From Salinicola tamaricis (GTDB taxonomy: Bacteria > Pseudomonadota > Gammaproteobacteria > Pseudomonadales > Halomonadaceae): a DNA stretch of 64,000 nucleotides. Below are positions 33,568 to 42,725 of this stretch, one piece after another. The position numbers and the translations under genes were made by a program. Under the pieces are notes generated by a model. The model was not told where the DNA came from, ran no database searches, and was given only the letters and a program-made list of their open reading frames with translations. The stretch is from positions 3,038,001 to 3,102,000 of the forward strand of contig NZ_CP023559.1 in assembly GCF_003006155.1 (NCBI RefSeq), given 5' to 3'. Numbering within the stretch: the stretch's first letter is position 1; every line of letters begins with the position of its first letter.

Positions 33568-35256
33568 ATGCTCCAGACGATGGGTACCCGGCTGATGGCC
33601 GGACTGCAGAAACTCGGGCGCTCGTTGATGCTGCCCATTGCCGTGCTGCCGGTGGCGGGATTGCTGCTGCGCCTGGGCCAGCCCGACCTGCTCGACATCG
33701 GGTTCGTCGCCAATGCCGGCAACGCGGTCTTTTCCCACCTGGCGCTGATCTTCGCCATCGGCGTGGCGGTGGGGTTCGCCGATGACGACAACGGTGCCGC
33801 TGGGCTGGCCGGGGTGGTCGGTTACCTGGTGCTGGAGGCGGTGCTCAAGACGCTCAACCCCGAGATCAACATGGGCGTGCTCGGCGGTATCATCATCGGC
33901 AGCGTGGCCGGGCTGCTCTACAACCGCTACAAGGCGATCAAGCTGCCGGACTATCTGGCGTTCTTCGGCGGACGACGCTTCATCCCCATCGTCACCGGGC
34001 TCTCCGCCGTGGCGCTTGGCGGGCTTTTCGGGGTGATCTGGCCGCCGATCCAGCACGCCATCGACCAGCTCGGCCAGTGGCTGATCGACGCCGGCGATCT
34101 GGGCCTGTTCGTCTATGGCGTGCTCAATCGCATTCTGATCGTCACCGGTCTCCACCATGTGCTCAACAGCTTCGTGTGGTTCGTGTTCGGCAGCTACGAT
34201 GGCGCGACCGGCGATCTCAACCGCTTCTTTGCCGGCGACCCCAGTGCGGGTGGTTTCATGGCGGGGTTCTTTCCGGTGATGATGTTCGGGCTGCCGGCAG
34301 CGGCGCTGGCGATGTACCACGCCGCGCCGCGGGGCCGCCGCGCCCAGGTCGGCGGGCTGCTGCTGTCGTTGGCGCTGACCGCCTTTCTCACTGGGGTGAC
34401 CGAGCCGATCGAGTTCTCGTTCATGTTCCTGGCACCGCTGCTCTATGCCTTCCATGCGCTGATGACCGGCCTGTCGATGGCGCTGATGGATCTGCTCGGG
34501 GTCAAGCTCGGCTTCACCTTCTCCGCCGGTGCCTTCGACTACGCGCTCTCCTACGGGCTTTCGACCCACGGCTGGATGATGATTCCAGTGGGGTTGGCCT
34601 ACTTCGCGCTTTACTATCTGGTGTTCCGCTGGGCCATCGCGCGCTTCGACCTGCCCACGCCGGGGCGTGAGCCCGAGACGGCGACGACCACCGCGACGAC
34701 GCTCGCCGGCCCGCGCGGACCGGCGTTCGTCGAGGCGCTCGGTGGGGCAGCCAATCTGGTCAGCGTGGGCGCCTGCACCACGCGGCTGCGGCTGGTGACG
34801 AAAGACGCGGACGCCATCGACGAGGCGACGCTCAAGGCACTGGGCGCGCGTGGCATTCTGCGGCTGCGCGGCGGTGGGCTGCAGGTGATCCTGGGGCCGA
34901 TCGCCGACGCCGTGGCCGACGACATCCGCGGTGCGCTGCGCCAGCAGGGCGCTGCGGTCGATGCCGCGCCGGTGCCGGCAACGGGGGAAGCGGAGCGTGC
35001 CGAGTTGGCCGCCGCCGAGCTCGATGCCGACTCACAGGCGGCGTGGCTGGCAGTCGTGGGCGGGCACGACAACCTGCGCCAGGTGAATGTCGTCGCCACG
35101 ACCCGGCTGCGCCTCGAACTGGCCGACCGTCGGCAGCTGGACGAGGCCACGCTGCGCGGGCTGGGTGCCGCGGGGGTACAGCGTTTTGCCGACGGTACTC
35201 TGCATGTGGTGATGGGGCCACAGGCGGCGGCAGTCGCCAAGAGTCTGGCTGACTGA
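33568..35256 (+). CDS. nagE: PTS GlcNAc-specific EIIC-EIIB permease with a second, degenerate EIIB
   Basis: Imports and phosphorylates N-acetylglucosamine. 562 residues, intact. The EIIC part (1 to about 360) starts RSLMLPIAVLPVAGLLLRLG and has the substrate-site GVTEPIEFSFMFLAPLLYA and VLNRILIVTGLHHVLNSFVW. EIIB-1 (about 385-460) has the phospho-Cys in VGACTTRLRL (Cys403). A second EIIB-like repeat (about 485-560) has VVATTRLRLEL, where the Cys is replaced by Ala510, so it cannot carry phosphate. It follows nagF by 27 bases and relies on the EIIA domain of NagF. Confidence 0.95.
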   Translation: MLQTMGTRLMAGLQKLGRSLMLPIAVLPVAGLLLRLGQPDLLDIGFVANAGNAVFSHLALIFAIGVAVGFADDDNGAAGLAGVVGYLVLEAVLKTLNPEINMGVLGGIIIGSVAGLLYNRYKAIKLPDYLAFFGGRRFIPIVTGLSAVALGGLFGVIWPPIQHAIDQLGQWLIDAGDLGLFVYGVLNRILIVTGLHHVLNSFVWFVFGSYDGATGDLNRFFAGDPSAGGFMAGFFPVMMFGLPAAALAMYHAAPRGRRAQVGGLLLSLALTAFLTGVTEPIEFSFMFLAPLLYAFHALMTGLSMALMDLLGVKLGFTFSAGAFDYALSYGLSTHGWMMIPVGLAYFALYYLVFRWAIARFDLPTPGREPETATTTATTLAGPRGPAFVEALGGAANLVSVGACTTRLRLVTKDADAIDEATLKALGARGILRLRGGGLQVILGPIADAVADDIRGALRQQGAAVDAAPVPATGEAERAELAAAELDADSQAAWLAVVGGHDNLRQVNVVATTRLRLELADRRQLDEATLRGLGAAGVQRFADGTLHVVMGPQAAAVAKSLAD

Positions 35257-35382
35257 GCCTCACGCGCGGCGCGACAGTGGTATCTTGAAGCGCGAAAGAC
35301 GCCTGCGTCGTCCGCGCTTCAGGTGCGGCGCAGCGTCAACGCGACGCACCCAGTCCCATCCGCCAGAGCCACAGGAGCGCTC

Positions 35383-36180
35383 ATGCCCCCCTACCTGATT
35401 GCCAGCGATCTCGACAGTACCCTGCTCGATGCCGAGCACCGTGTCGCTGCGTTGACCCGCGAGACCCTGGCGCAACTGGTCGCGCGTGGCCACACCCTGG
35501 CGCTGGCCTCCGGGCGTCACCACCTCGATATCGCCGCGATCCGGCGCCAGCTCGAACTCCCCGCCTGGATCATCAGCAGCAACGGTGCCTGCGTCTTCGA
35601 TACCGACGACCGGGTGGTCAGCGAACGCCCGGTGCCGCCGGCGCTGGTGGAGGCGCTGGTGGAGCTGCCGCGGCCGGCGGCGGTGCGGCTCAATCTGTAT
35701 ACCCGTGAACGCTGGCTGATCGACGCCGAGGCACCGGAGCTGTTGCCGCTGCACGCCATGACCGGCTTCACCTACCAGGTCGATGAGCTGCGCGATTTGC
35801 GTCAGGAGGCCGTGAGCAAGGTGCTCTATATCGGGCGACCGGCGCTGCTTGCACCGCTCGAGCGCACGCTGCGCGAGCGCTACGGCGAGGCCCTGCATAT
35901 CACCTATTCGGCGGCCAATTCACTGGAGGTGATGCAGCGCGGGGTGGACAAGGGCAGCGCGCTGGCGCAGACGCTGGCGGCGCTGGCGATGCCCGCCTCC
36001 CGGGCGCTGGCCTTCGGCGACAACTTCAACGACATTGAGATGCTGACGCTGGCCGGTAATGCCTTCGTCGTTGCCAATGCCCATCCCGAGGTGATCGCCC
36101 GGCTCCCCCGGGCGGAGCGCATCGGCGCCCATCACGAGGCGGCGGTGGCGCATACGCTGCGGCGTTTCTTCGCCCTCTGA
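35383..36180 (+). CDS. Cof-type HAD hydrolase (sugar-phosphatase-like)
   Basis: 265 residues, intact. HAD motifs: I at LIASDLDSTLLDAEH, II at LALASGRHH, III around KGSALAQTLAAL, IV at ALAFGDNFNDIEML. The Cof/YidA cap lies between II and III. These enzymes dephosphorylate sugar phosphates, flavin or PLP compounds; the substrate is not visible. ATG at 35383 was chosen over 35323 because homologues begin just before motif I. Placed 126 bases after nagE on the same strand; it may relieve sugar-phosphate build-up, which is inference. Confidence 0.85.
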   Translation: MPPYLIASDLDSTLLDAEHRVAALTRETLAQLVARGHTLALASGRHHLDIAAIRRQLELPAWIISSNGACVFDTDDRVVSERPVPPALVEALVELPRPAAVRLNLYTRERWLIDAEAPELLPLHAMTGFTYQVDELRDLRQEAVSKVLYIGRPALLAPLERTLRERYGEALHITYSAANSLEVMQRGVDKGSALAQTLAALAMPASRALAFGDNFNDIEMLTLAGNAFVVANAHPEVIARLPRAERIGAHHEAAVAHTLRRFFAL

Positions 36181-36236
36181 GGGTACCCTGGCGCGTGCCG
36201 GCCCGCGCTCGACGCTGGCGGTCGGTGCGGTGGGTG

Positions 36237-37307
36237 TCAGCGGGCGGGCGGTTCGCGTCCGCTCTGGGCCGAGTCGTCCAGCCGGCGCAGCTGCTGCCAT
36301 ACCTCGCGACGGAGATCGGCCAGACGCGGGCGCTCGTCGGCGGTAAAGGCGATCGGGCGGGTGGTGGCGATGGCACGCAGGCCGAGCCTCGCGGTCAGCA
36401 GGCCTGCGCCCAGCCCCTGACCCGCGCGAGTGGAGAGCTTGGCGGCAAGATTCATCGACAGCAGGTCCATGCCGGCATCGGTGACCATCTCGCTGGCGCC
36501 GGCGAAGGCCATGTTGCGCAGCACCTCGCGGAACAGGCGCAGGCGGCTGGCGTAGCCGAGCTGCAAGCCATAGAGCGCGGCGATACGATCGAGCATGGCG
36601 ATGTTGCGCCAGGCCATCAGCGCCATGTCGACCAGGGTCAGCGGGCTCACCGCGACCATCACTGCGGTCTCTCCCGACATTCGTGTGATCAGCCGGCGCG
36701 CGGCCTGATCCCGCGGGCGCAGTAGGTGCCAGGCGAGCAGTTCACGGGTCTCGGCGGCGCTGTGATGCGCCTCGTGCGCGGCGATGAAGGATTGCCAGTG
36801 CGGATGCCCCTGCGCGAGCCCCATCTGGGTGCGCAGCGCCTCGGCCAGTGCTAGTGGTTCGGCGTTCTCCTGGGCGCCTTCGCCGCTCGCCGGCCAGGTG
36901 TCGTCGAGACGCTCGCGCAGGCGGGCGTGGCGGCGCAGCTTGCGCAGTCGCCACAGCTCACCCAGCAGCGCCTTGCCGCCGAGGCCGATGGCCAGGAGTC
37001 CCAGCGCGCTCCAGGCGCCGGCCAGCCAGTCTCCGCCGAGGGTGGCGTGGTAGAGCGTCTGGCCCGCCTCCAGCGTGCCCAGTCCCAGGCTGGCAGTGAA
37101 CAGCACCAGCAGCCCCCAGCGACGCTTGCGCGGCGGCGCCAGGGCGGCATCCAGCGCCGGCGAGGGCATCTCCTCTTCGGGTGCCGGGATCGAGGGCTGC
37201 TCGGGCAGATAGGCGTGTGCACCGCGCAGTGGCGTGGCATCGCCGGTAGGGTCGTCAGTGGTGGCAGTGGGCTCGTCGAAGCGCCGGCCAGGGCGGGGAT
37301 CACTCAT
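36237..37307 (-). CDS. ycjF: YcjF/TIGR01620-family membrane protein
   Basis: 356 residues, intact. A charged N-terminal third is followed by two membrane spans (RWGLLVLFTASLGLGTLEAG and AGAWSALGLLAIGLGGKALL, about 85-140). The DUF697-type C-terminal part then has VAVSPLTLVDMALMAWRNIA and LQLGYASRLRLFREVLRNMA. Partner of the YcjX GTPase: its ATG overlaps the ycjX stop (ATGA). In E. coli the pair belongs to the phage-shock regulon, but no psp genes are seen here. Function unknown beyond envelope stress association. Confidence 0.85.
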   Translation of the reverse strand: MSDPRPGRRFDEPTATTDDPTGDATPLRGAHAYLPEQPSIPAPEEEMPSPALDAALAPPRKRRWGLLVLFTASLGLGTLEAGQTLYHATLGGDWLAGAWSALGLLAIGLGGKALLGELWRLRKLRRHARLRERLDDTWPASGEGAQENAEPLALAEALRTQMGLAQGHPHWQSFIAAHEAHHSAAETRELLAWHLLRPRDQAARRLITRMSGETAVMVAVSPLTLVDMALMAWRNIAMLDRIAALYGLQLGYASRLRLFREVLRNMAFAGASEMVTDAGMDLLSMNLAAKLSTRAGQGLGAGLLTARLGLRAIATTRPIAFTADERPRLADLRREVWQQLRRLDDSAQSGREPPAR

Positions 37308-38714
37308 CGCAGTTTGTCTCCCAGGAGCCAGTCGAGCGCTGCATCCATGCGGATGTGCGGCAGCGCACCGCCATCGGCCCGCGGCGGGCGAAAGGCGGTG
37401 AAGGTGAAGCCCTGACGCTGCCAGAAGCCGGCGTCGGGCAGCCGCGCGGGGACGTCGCCGGGATAGAGCAGCAGCGGGGCGTCGTCGAGGCCGTGGCCGC
37501 GCAGCGCTGGCTGGCGCTGGCCGTCGCTCTCCACCTCGCGATTCTCGGTGGCGCGGATCGCCGCGAGCGAAAAGGCGCGCACCGGGACGTCGGCGGTAGC
37601 GCAGGTCCTTGAGCGGTTCGGCCAGCAGCGACTCGAGCAGCGCGACCAGGTGCGGGTGCTGATCCGGCGTGACGTGATCGGCCTTGGTGGCGGCGATCGC
37701 CAGCCGGTCGATACGCGGTGCGAACAGTCGGTTGATCAGGCCGCGCTTGCCGTAGTCGAAGCTCTGCATCAGTGTGGTCAGGGCGCTGGCGAGATCCTCG
37801 AAGCGTTCGGGGCCGGCATTGAGCGCGCCAAGTACGTCGACCAGCACGATCTGACGATCGAAGCGGCGAAAGTGCTCGCGGTAGAACGGCTTGACCACGT
37901 GCTGCTGATAGTGGCGAAAGCGTCGCGTCAGGGTCTTGTAGAGGCTCTCGGCGGGCAGCGCTTCGAGTTGGCGCCGGTCCGCATCGGCGATGCCGGGCAG
38001 GGGAAAGAACTGCAGCACCGGCGCGCCCTCGAGCTCGCCGGGGAGCAGGAAGCGCCCCGGCTGCAGGTGCGAGAAGCCGGCCTCGCGGGCTTGCCTGAGG
38101 GTGTCGGCATAAAGCCCCGCGAGTTCGGCCAGGCGGGTCTCGTCGAGCGTCTCGTCGGGGCGATGGGCGGCGACTGCGCGGCGCCACGGCTCGGCGAAGC
38201 GCTGGCGCTCGGGGCCCATGGCCGCGAGCTGGTTCTCGCTCCAGCCGAGGAAGTCGTGGCCGAGCAGCGGCAGGTCCAGCAGCCACTCGCCGGGATAGTC
38301 GATCAGATCCAGGGTCAGATTGGCGGTATCGCCCAGCAGGCCGCGGGCGCGTCGGTCTTGAAGCGCGCTTGAGGCGCAGCTCGCTGATCCCGCGGGTCGG
38401 TTCGGGCCAGCGCGGTGGCTCGCCGGACAGGCTGGCGAGCGCCTCGTCGTAGGGGAAGCGCGGAATGCCCAGATCGGGCTGCGACATCCGCTGGGCACCC
38501 AGCAGGCGGCCTTCGCGGGCCGGCTTGAGCAGGTCCAGCCGGGCATCGATGCCGGCGTGGCGCAACTGATGACCAGCGAGGTCAGAAACGCGGTCTTGCC
38601 GGCGCGGGAGAGCCCGGTCACCGCCAGGCGCAGTTGGCGATCGCGGCCGCGCTCGATCAGGTTGTGAATCTCTTGGGTCAGGTCTCGGGGCATCGCCTCG
38701 TTATCCGCACGCAT
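37304..38714 (-). CDS. ycjX: YcjX-like GTPase (DUF463), frameshifted
   Basis: About 470 residues. P-loop near the N-terminus (LRLAVTGLSRAGKTAFLTSL, residues about 28-47), then DLIDYPGEWLLDLPLL (G3-like) and RLAIAATKADHVTPDQH (TKAD as G4), and the tail ALDWLLGDKLR. Breaks near 38572 (one C missing), 38350 and 37585. The break artefacts even produce one open frame that runs through ycjX into ycjF. The start could be 38714 or the ATG at 38693 (MPRDL). Cytosolic or membrane-peripheral GTPase working with YcjF. Confidence 0.87.
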
Positions 38715-38794
38715 TCGCCGTCAGGGTAGCTGAAATGTGTGGGTAAACCGCTGTTCAGGCAAGGGCCCCGCGGAAAAAGTGCGCTCGGATACGC

Positions 38795-38821
38795 GAACGC
38801 CCCGCATAGGGCGGGGCGTTC
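38795..38821 (-). terminator. hairpin after the symporter gene
   Basis: 11-bp stem GAACGCCCCGC/GCGGGGCGTTC with a 5-base loop, 53 bases past the symporter stop. The T-run is poor on both strands. Confidence 0.55.
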
Positions 38822-38873
38822 TGGATGAGTCCGTGTCGTCGTCGGGCGCTGAACGCGGCCGATCTCGGCGCAC

Positions 38874-40469
38874 TCAGTTGGCGAAGGTGAGATAGATCGC
38901 GAACACCAGCACCAGCAGCAGGATGCCCACCGGCACCGCGCCTTTCCATGGGGTCAGGTCGACTGCCTTGACGTCCTCCTGGATCCAGGCTTCACGCCGC
39001 GGTGCGATCTTGCCGATCAGCAGCATGCCGAGGATCAGCAGCACGAACACCCCGGCAACGAAGTGGTACTGGTTGGTCAGGTCGAGGATGGCGTTGAAAG
39101 GCGGCACGAAGTAACCCAGCGCGATCAGCACGATACCGCCGATCAGGCCGAAGATGGCGGCGCTCTCGGGGACACGCTTGGTCAGCAGGCCGACGATCAC
39201 CACCGCCAGGATGGGGATGAAGTAGATCGCGTTCATCGTCTGCAGATAGTCGAACAGGCTCTCCTGCCCGGCCAGCAGCGGCGCGATCGCCATCGATGCC
39301 ACTGCCATGATCCAGCCGAACACCTTGCCCGACTTGACCACCTCGGCTTCGCTGGCGTCCTTGCGGAACACGCCCTTGTAGAGCCCCAGGCTGAACAGCG
39401 TGGTGGTGCTGTTGAGCGCTGAGTTGAACGAGGAGAGGATGGCACCGACCATCACCGCGGCGAAGAAGCCGGTTAGCCACGGCGGCAGCAGGTGGAACAC
39501 CAGATGGCCGTAGGCCTGATCCGGGGCGATACCGTCGCCGGCGTAGAGCTGGAAGGCGATGATCCCCGGCAGCACCAGATAGAGCGGGCCGAGCAGCTTG
39601 AGGAAGCCGGTCAGCAGCACCCCTTTCTGGCCCTCGGCGAGGCTGCGCGCGGCGAAGGTACGCTGGATGATCTGCTGGTTGGTGGACCAGTAGAACAGGT
39701 TGATCAGGAAGACCCCGGTGAACAGCGTCGGCCAGGGGACCTGCTGGTCCGGCCCGCCGAGGGAGTTCAGACGCTCTGGCTGAGCTTCTTGGATCGCGTG
39801 CCAGCCGGCGGCGATGCCATTGCCGTCACCCACCGCGTCGAGCCCTAGGTAGACGATCAGCAGGCCGCCCACCAGCAGGCCGATGGCGTTGATGGTGTCG
39901 GACACCGCGACCGTGCGCAGGCCGCCGAACAGCGCATAGACCGCACCGATCAGGCCCACCCCCCATACCGTCAGCCACAGCAGGGTGGTGCTCGAATCGA
40001 TGCCGGTCAGCACCGGCAGGTCGAGCATCCCCTGCAGGCCCACGGCGCCGGAGTAGAGAATGATCGGCAGCAGGATCACCGCGTAGGCGATCAGGAAGAT
40101 CACGTTGCAGATCAACTGGGTGGTCGGGCCGAAGCGCTCCAGCAGCAGCTGTGGCACGGTGGTGATACCGCTGCGCAGAAAGCGCGGCAGGAAGAACAGT
40201 GCCAGTAGCACCAGCGCGACCACGGCGACCACTTCCCACGCCATCACGCTGAGACCATCAGCGAAGGCTGCGCCGTTGAGGCCCACCATCTGCTCGGTGG
40301 AGAGGTTGGTCATCAGCAGCGAACCGGCGATCAGCGGGAAGGTCAGGCTGCGTCCGGCGAGAAAATAGCCGCGGGTATTGCTGAGATCGTCACGGTGGGT
40401 GATGCGCCATGTGATCAAGGCGACCAGCCCCGTGAAAAAGAGAAACGAGATCAGAGTCCATGCATGCAT
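38874..40469 (-). CDS. sodium:solute symporter, SSS/SLC5 family (YidK/SglT-like)
   Basis: 531 residues, about 14 membrane spans, intact. GYFLAGRSLTFPLIAGSLLM then TNLSTEQMVGLNGAAFADG is the YidK/SGLT-like core with the sodium site, and SSFNSALNSTTTLFSLGLYK lies in span 8. The start at 40469 (MHAWTLISF) has AGGAA ten bases upstream and fits the first membrane span; the ATG at 40517 adds a non-conserved tail. The substrate is probably a sugar or polyol. Expected in a salt-adapted organism using sodium gradients. Confidence 0.9.
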   Translation of the reverse strand: MHAWTLISFLFFTGLVALITWRITHRDDLSNTRGYFLAGRSLTFPLIAGSLLMTNLSTEQMVGLNGAAFADGLSVMAWEVVAVVALVLLALFFLPRFLRSGITTVPQLLLERFGPTTQLICNVIFLIAYAVILLPIILYSGAVGLQGMLDLPVLTGIDSSTTLLWLTVWGVGLIGAVYALFGGLRTVAVSDTINAIGLLVGGLLIVYLGLDAVGDGNGIAAGWHAIQEAQPERLNSLGGPDQQVPWPTLFTGVFLINLFYWSTNQQIIQRTFAARSLAEGQKGVLLTGFLKLLGPLYLVLPGIIAFQLYAGDGIAPDQAYGHLVFHLLPPWLTGFFAAVMVGAILSSFNSALNSTTTLFSLGLYKGVFRKDASEAEVVKSGKVFGWIMAVASMAIAPLLAGQESLFDYLQTMNAIYFIPILAVVIVGLLTKRVPESAAIFGLIGGIVLIALGYFVPPFNAILDLTNQYHFVAGVFVLLILGMLLIGKIAPRREAWIQEDVKAVDLTPWKGAVPVGILLLVLVFAIYLTFAN

Positions 40470-41138
40470 TGGGGCAGTTCCTGGTTGAATGCGTCCCGGC
40501 GGCGCCGTCTCGGGCATGCCGCATTACGCTGCGGAGTGTCGGGTAAGTGGGCGCGAAGCGCTATTCGCCATTTGTCTGACATAGCCTGTGCAATGTCTAG
40601 GCATGGTATCGGGCTCGCCCAGATCGATGCCCGACGCAGGGCTGTACTGGAAAAGAGCGCGGTGAGTCGAGCGGCGCGATCAGCGCGGAAAAGCGACCGG
40701 CAAGGGCAGCGGCAAGCGGCTCGCGCCCCCGACGGGATGGCCTCGGGGGTAGCTGAAAGGGGCCAGATACGCCATTATGCGCAGCCAGCGGCATCGCCGG
40801 GATGGCGGTATGACGCCAGGCGCCGGTCTTCATTCGTACCATAGCCGGGGCTGGTGGCAGTGACTGCGCCGTGTGCCCGAGGCGCGGCGCGCTCGAGACG
40901 CCGACACGGCTTGGCGGCGGCGCCTATGCTAGACTGCGGCTGTCACAGAAGCACGGATGCTTCGCTATCCCGTCGTATTTCGTCGCAAGTTATCATCGCA
41001 TTGTCCTTGCCATGGCAAGGCGAGGTGTTGTCGGCGCGCTTCGTTGCCGCCTGCCGCGGCAGGCTCGGCCCGGTGTCAGTGATGGTACCGGATGAGCGTG
41101 TTGTTACCGGACAAGATAGTTTTGAAAGGAGTGTGAGT
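40470..41138. other. 669-bp gap between the symporter and opgG with leader palindromes
   Basis: No gene recognised. A reading frame continuous with opgG is open from 40854 but reads as non-coding before the GTG start. Two perfect 16-bp palindromes lie in the last 140 bases: CCTTGCCATGGCAAGG (41005-41020) and GCCTGCCGCGGCAGGC (41049-41064). They could be hairpins in the opgG leader or regulator sites. Promoters for both divergent genes should lie here, but I saw no convincing -35/-10 pair. Confidence 0.4.
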
Positions 41139-42725
41139 GTGAGTGCATCGATCCGGCAAGGTAACCTTGAACGACGCAAGGGGCTGATACCCGCGGCGGC
41201 CCTGGCTGGGCTGCTGCTCAGCGGCATCGCCCAGAACGTACTGGCCTTCGGCTTCGACGACGTCGCCAAGCAGGCCGAAGAGCTCTCCCAGCAGGGTTAC
41301 AGCGAACCGGAACGCAATCTGCCCGACGAGCTGCGCAACCTGAACTTCGCCCAGTATGAGCAGATCCAGTTCAAGCGCGATCGCGATGTCTGGAGTGGGG
41401 ATGGAGTGCCGTTCACGCTGAGCTTCTTCCACGAAGGCATGCATTACGACAGCGCGATCAAGCTGCACAGCATCGACGATCAGGGAGAGGTGCACGACTT
41501 CGCCTACAAGCCCGACGATTTCACCTACGGCGACCTGAAGCTCTCTGACAAGGTCAAGACCAGTACCGACCTGGGCATCGCCGGCTTCAAGGTGAACTAC
41601 GCGCTCAATGACAACCCGCGCAAGGACGAGACCATGGTCTTCCTCGGCGCGAGCTACTTCCGCGTGGTCGGCAAGGATCAGGTCTACGGCGTTTCCGGGC
41701 GCGGCCTGGCGGTCGACACCGGACTCTCCTCGGGTGAAGAGTTCCCGCGCTTCAAGGAGTTCTGGGTCGTCAAACCGAGCAAGAGCAGCCAGTACCTGAC
41801 CATTTTCGCACTGCTCGACTCGGCCAGCGTCACCGGCGCTTACCGTTTCGTGCTGCGCCCCGGCGCCGACACCGTGGTCGACGTCAAGTCCCGGCTCTAT
41901 CTACGCCGTCCGATCGAAAAGCTGGGCATCGCGCCGCTCACCAGCATGTATCTCTTTGGCCCGGCGCAGCCCTCCACCGAGCTCAACTATCGCCCCGCCA
42001 TCCATGACTCCAACGGCCTTTTGATCAGCGACTCGCAGAACGGCTGGACCTGGCGTGCCCTGGCCAACCCGGCCAAGCTGATGATCAACGAGCAGGCGAC
42101 CCCGCGGCTGCGTGGCTACGGCCTGATGCAGCGCAACCACGACTTTTCCGCCTATCAGGATATCGCTAACCGCTACGATCTGCGCCCCAGTGCCTGGGTC
42201 GAGCCGCAGAACGAGTGGGGCGCGGGCAAAATCGAGCTGATCCAGATTCCGACCCCCAACGAGACCAACGACAACATTGTCTCGATGTGGCTGCCGGAGA
42301 CCGCGCCCGAGCCGGGCACGCCGCTGGACTACGACTACCGTTTCACCGTGACCAAGAACGAGAGCCGCTACGCCGATCCGTCGCTGGCCTGGGTCGAGCA
42401 GACCCGCCGTTCGCGCGGTGAGGTGCTCAAGGACAACCTGGTGCGTGAGTCTGACGGCTCGCTGGCGTTCGTGATCGATTTCGACGGTGCCGCGCTGTCC
42501 GGTCTCGGTGCCGACGCCAATATCAGCGTTCAGGCCAGTGTCGGCGACAACGGCGAACTGGTCGGCAGCCGCGCCGAGCCCAACCCGGCCACCGGCGGCT
42601 GGCGTGTGTTCGTCAAGGTCAAGCGCAGCGACAACAGCAAGCCGCTGGATATCCGCGCCTACCTCAACAAGGGCGACCAGCGTCTCTCCGAAACCTGGTA
42701 CTACAGGCTGCCCGCCAATGGCTGA
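41139..42725 (+). CDS. opgG: periplasmic glucan biosynthesis protein OpgG
   Basis: Periplasmic protein needed for branching of osmoregulated periplasmic glucans made by OpgH. 528 residues. Signal peptide at about 12-36 ([20 protein letters not shown], cleavage after LAFG or before it), then [13 protein letters not shown] and the OpgG core with [19 protein letters not shown] and [18 protein letters not shown]; the C-terminal Ig-like domain ends [12 protein letters not shown]. No ATG precedes the signal peptide; GTG at 41139, seven bases after AAAGGAG, is the best start, with GTG 41133 too close to it. The last eight bases overlap opgH. Confidence 0.95.
   Translation: MSASIRQGNLERRKGLIPAAALAGLLLSGIAQNVLAFGFDDVAKQAEELSQQGYSEPERNLPDELRNLNFAQYEQIQFKRDRDVWSGDGVPFTLSFFHEGMHYDSAIKLHSIDDQGEVHDFAYKPDDFTYGDLKLSDKVKTSTDLGIAGFKVNYALNDNPRKDETMVFLGASYFRVVGKDQVYGVSGRGLAVDTGLSSGEEFPRFKEFWVVKPSKSSQYLTIFALLDSASVTGAYRFVLRPGADTVVDVKSRLYLRRPIEKLGIAPLTSMYLFGPAQPSTELNYRPAIHDSNGLLISDSQNGWTWRALANPAKLMINEQATPRLRGYGLMQRNHDFSAYQDIANRYDLRPSAWVEPQNEWGAGKIELIQIPTPNETNDNIVSMWLPETAPEPGTPLDYDYRFTVTKNESRYADPSLAWVEQTRRSRGEVLKDNLVRESDGSLAFVIDFDGAALSGLGADANISVQASVGDNGELVGSRAEPNPATGGWRVFVKVKRSDNSKPLDIRAYLNKGDQRLSETWYYRLPANG

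Noticed and set aside
32263-34569. 768-residue minus-strand frame opposite nagF/nagE
   Set aside because: Gln/His/Arg-rich shadow of PTS genes with clear motifs on the other strand.
35276-35282. Single TGGTATC before the HAD gene as another nag operator
   Set aside because: Only one half-site, with no partner at four-base spacing.
36237-38714. Single 825-residue ycjX-ycjF fusion protein
   Set aside because: The joining segment is ycjX read in the wrong frame. In the right frame ycjX stops at 37304 and ycjF starts at 37307.
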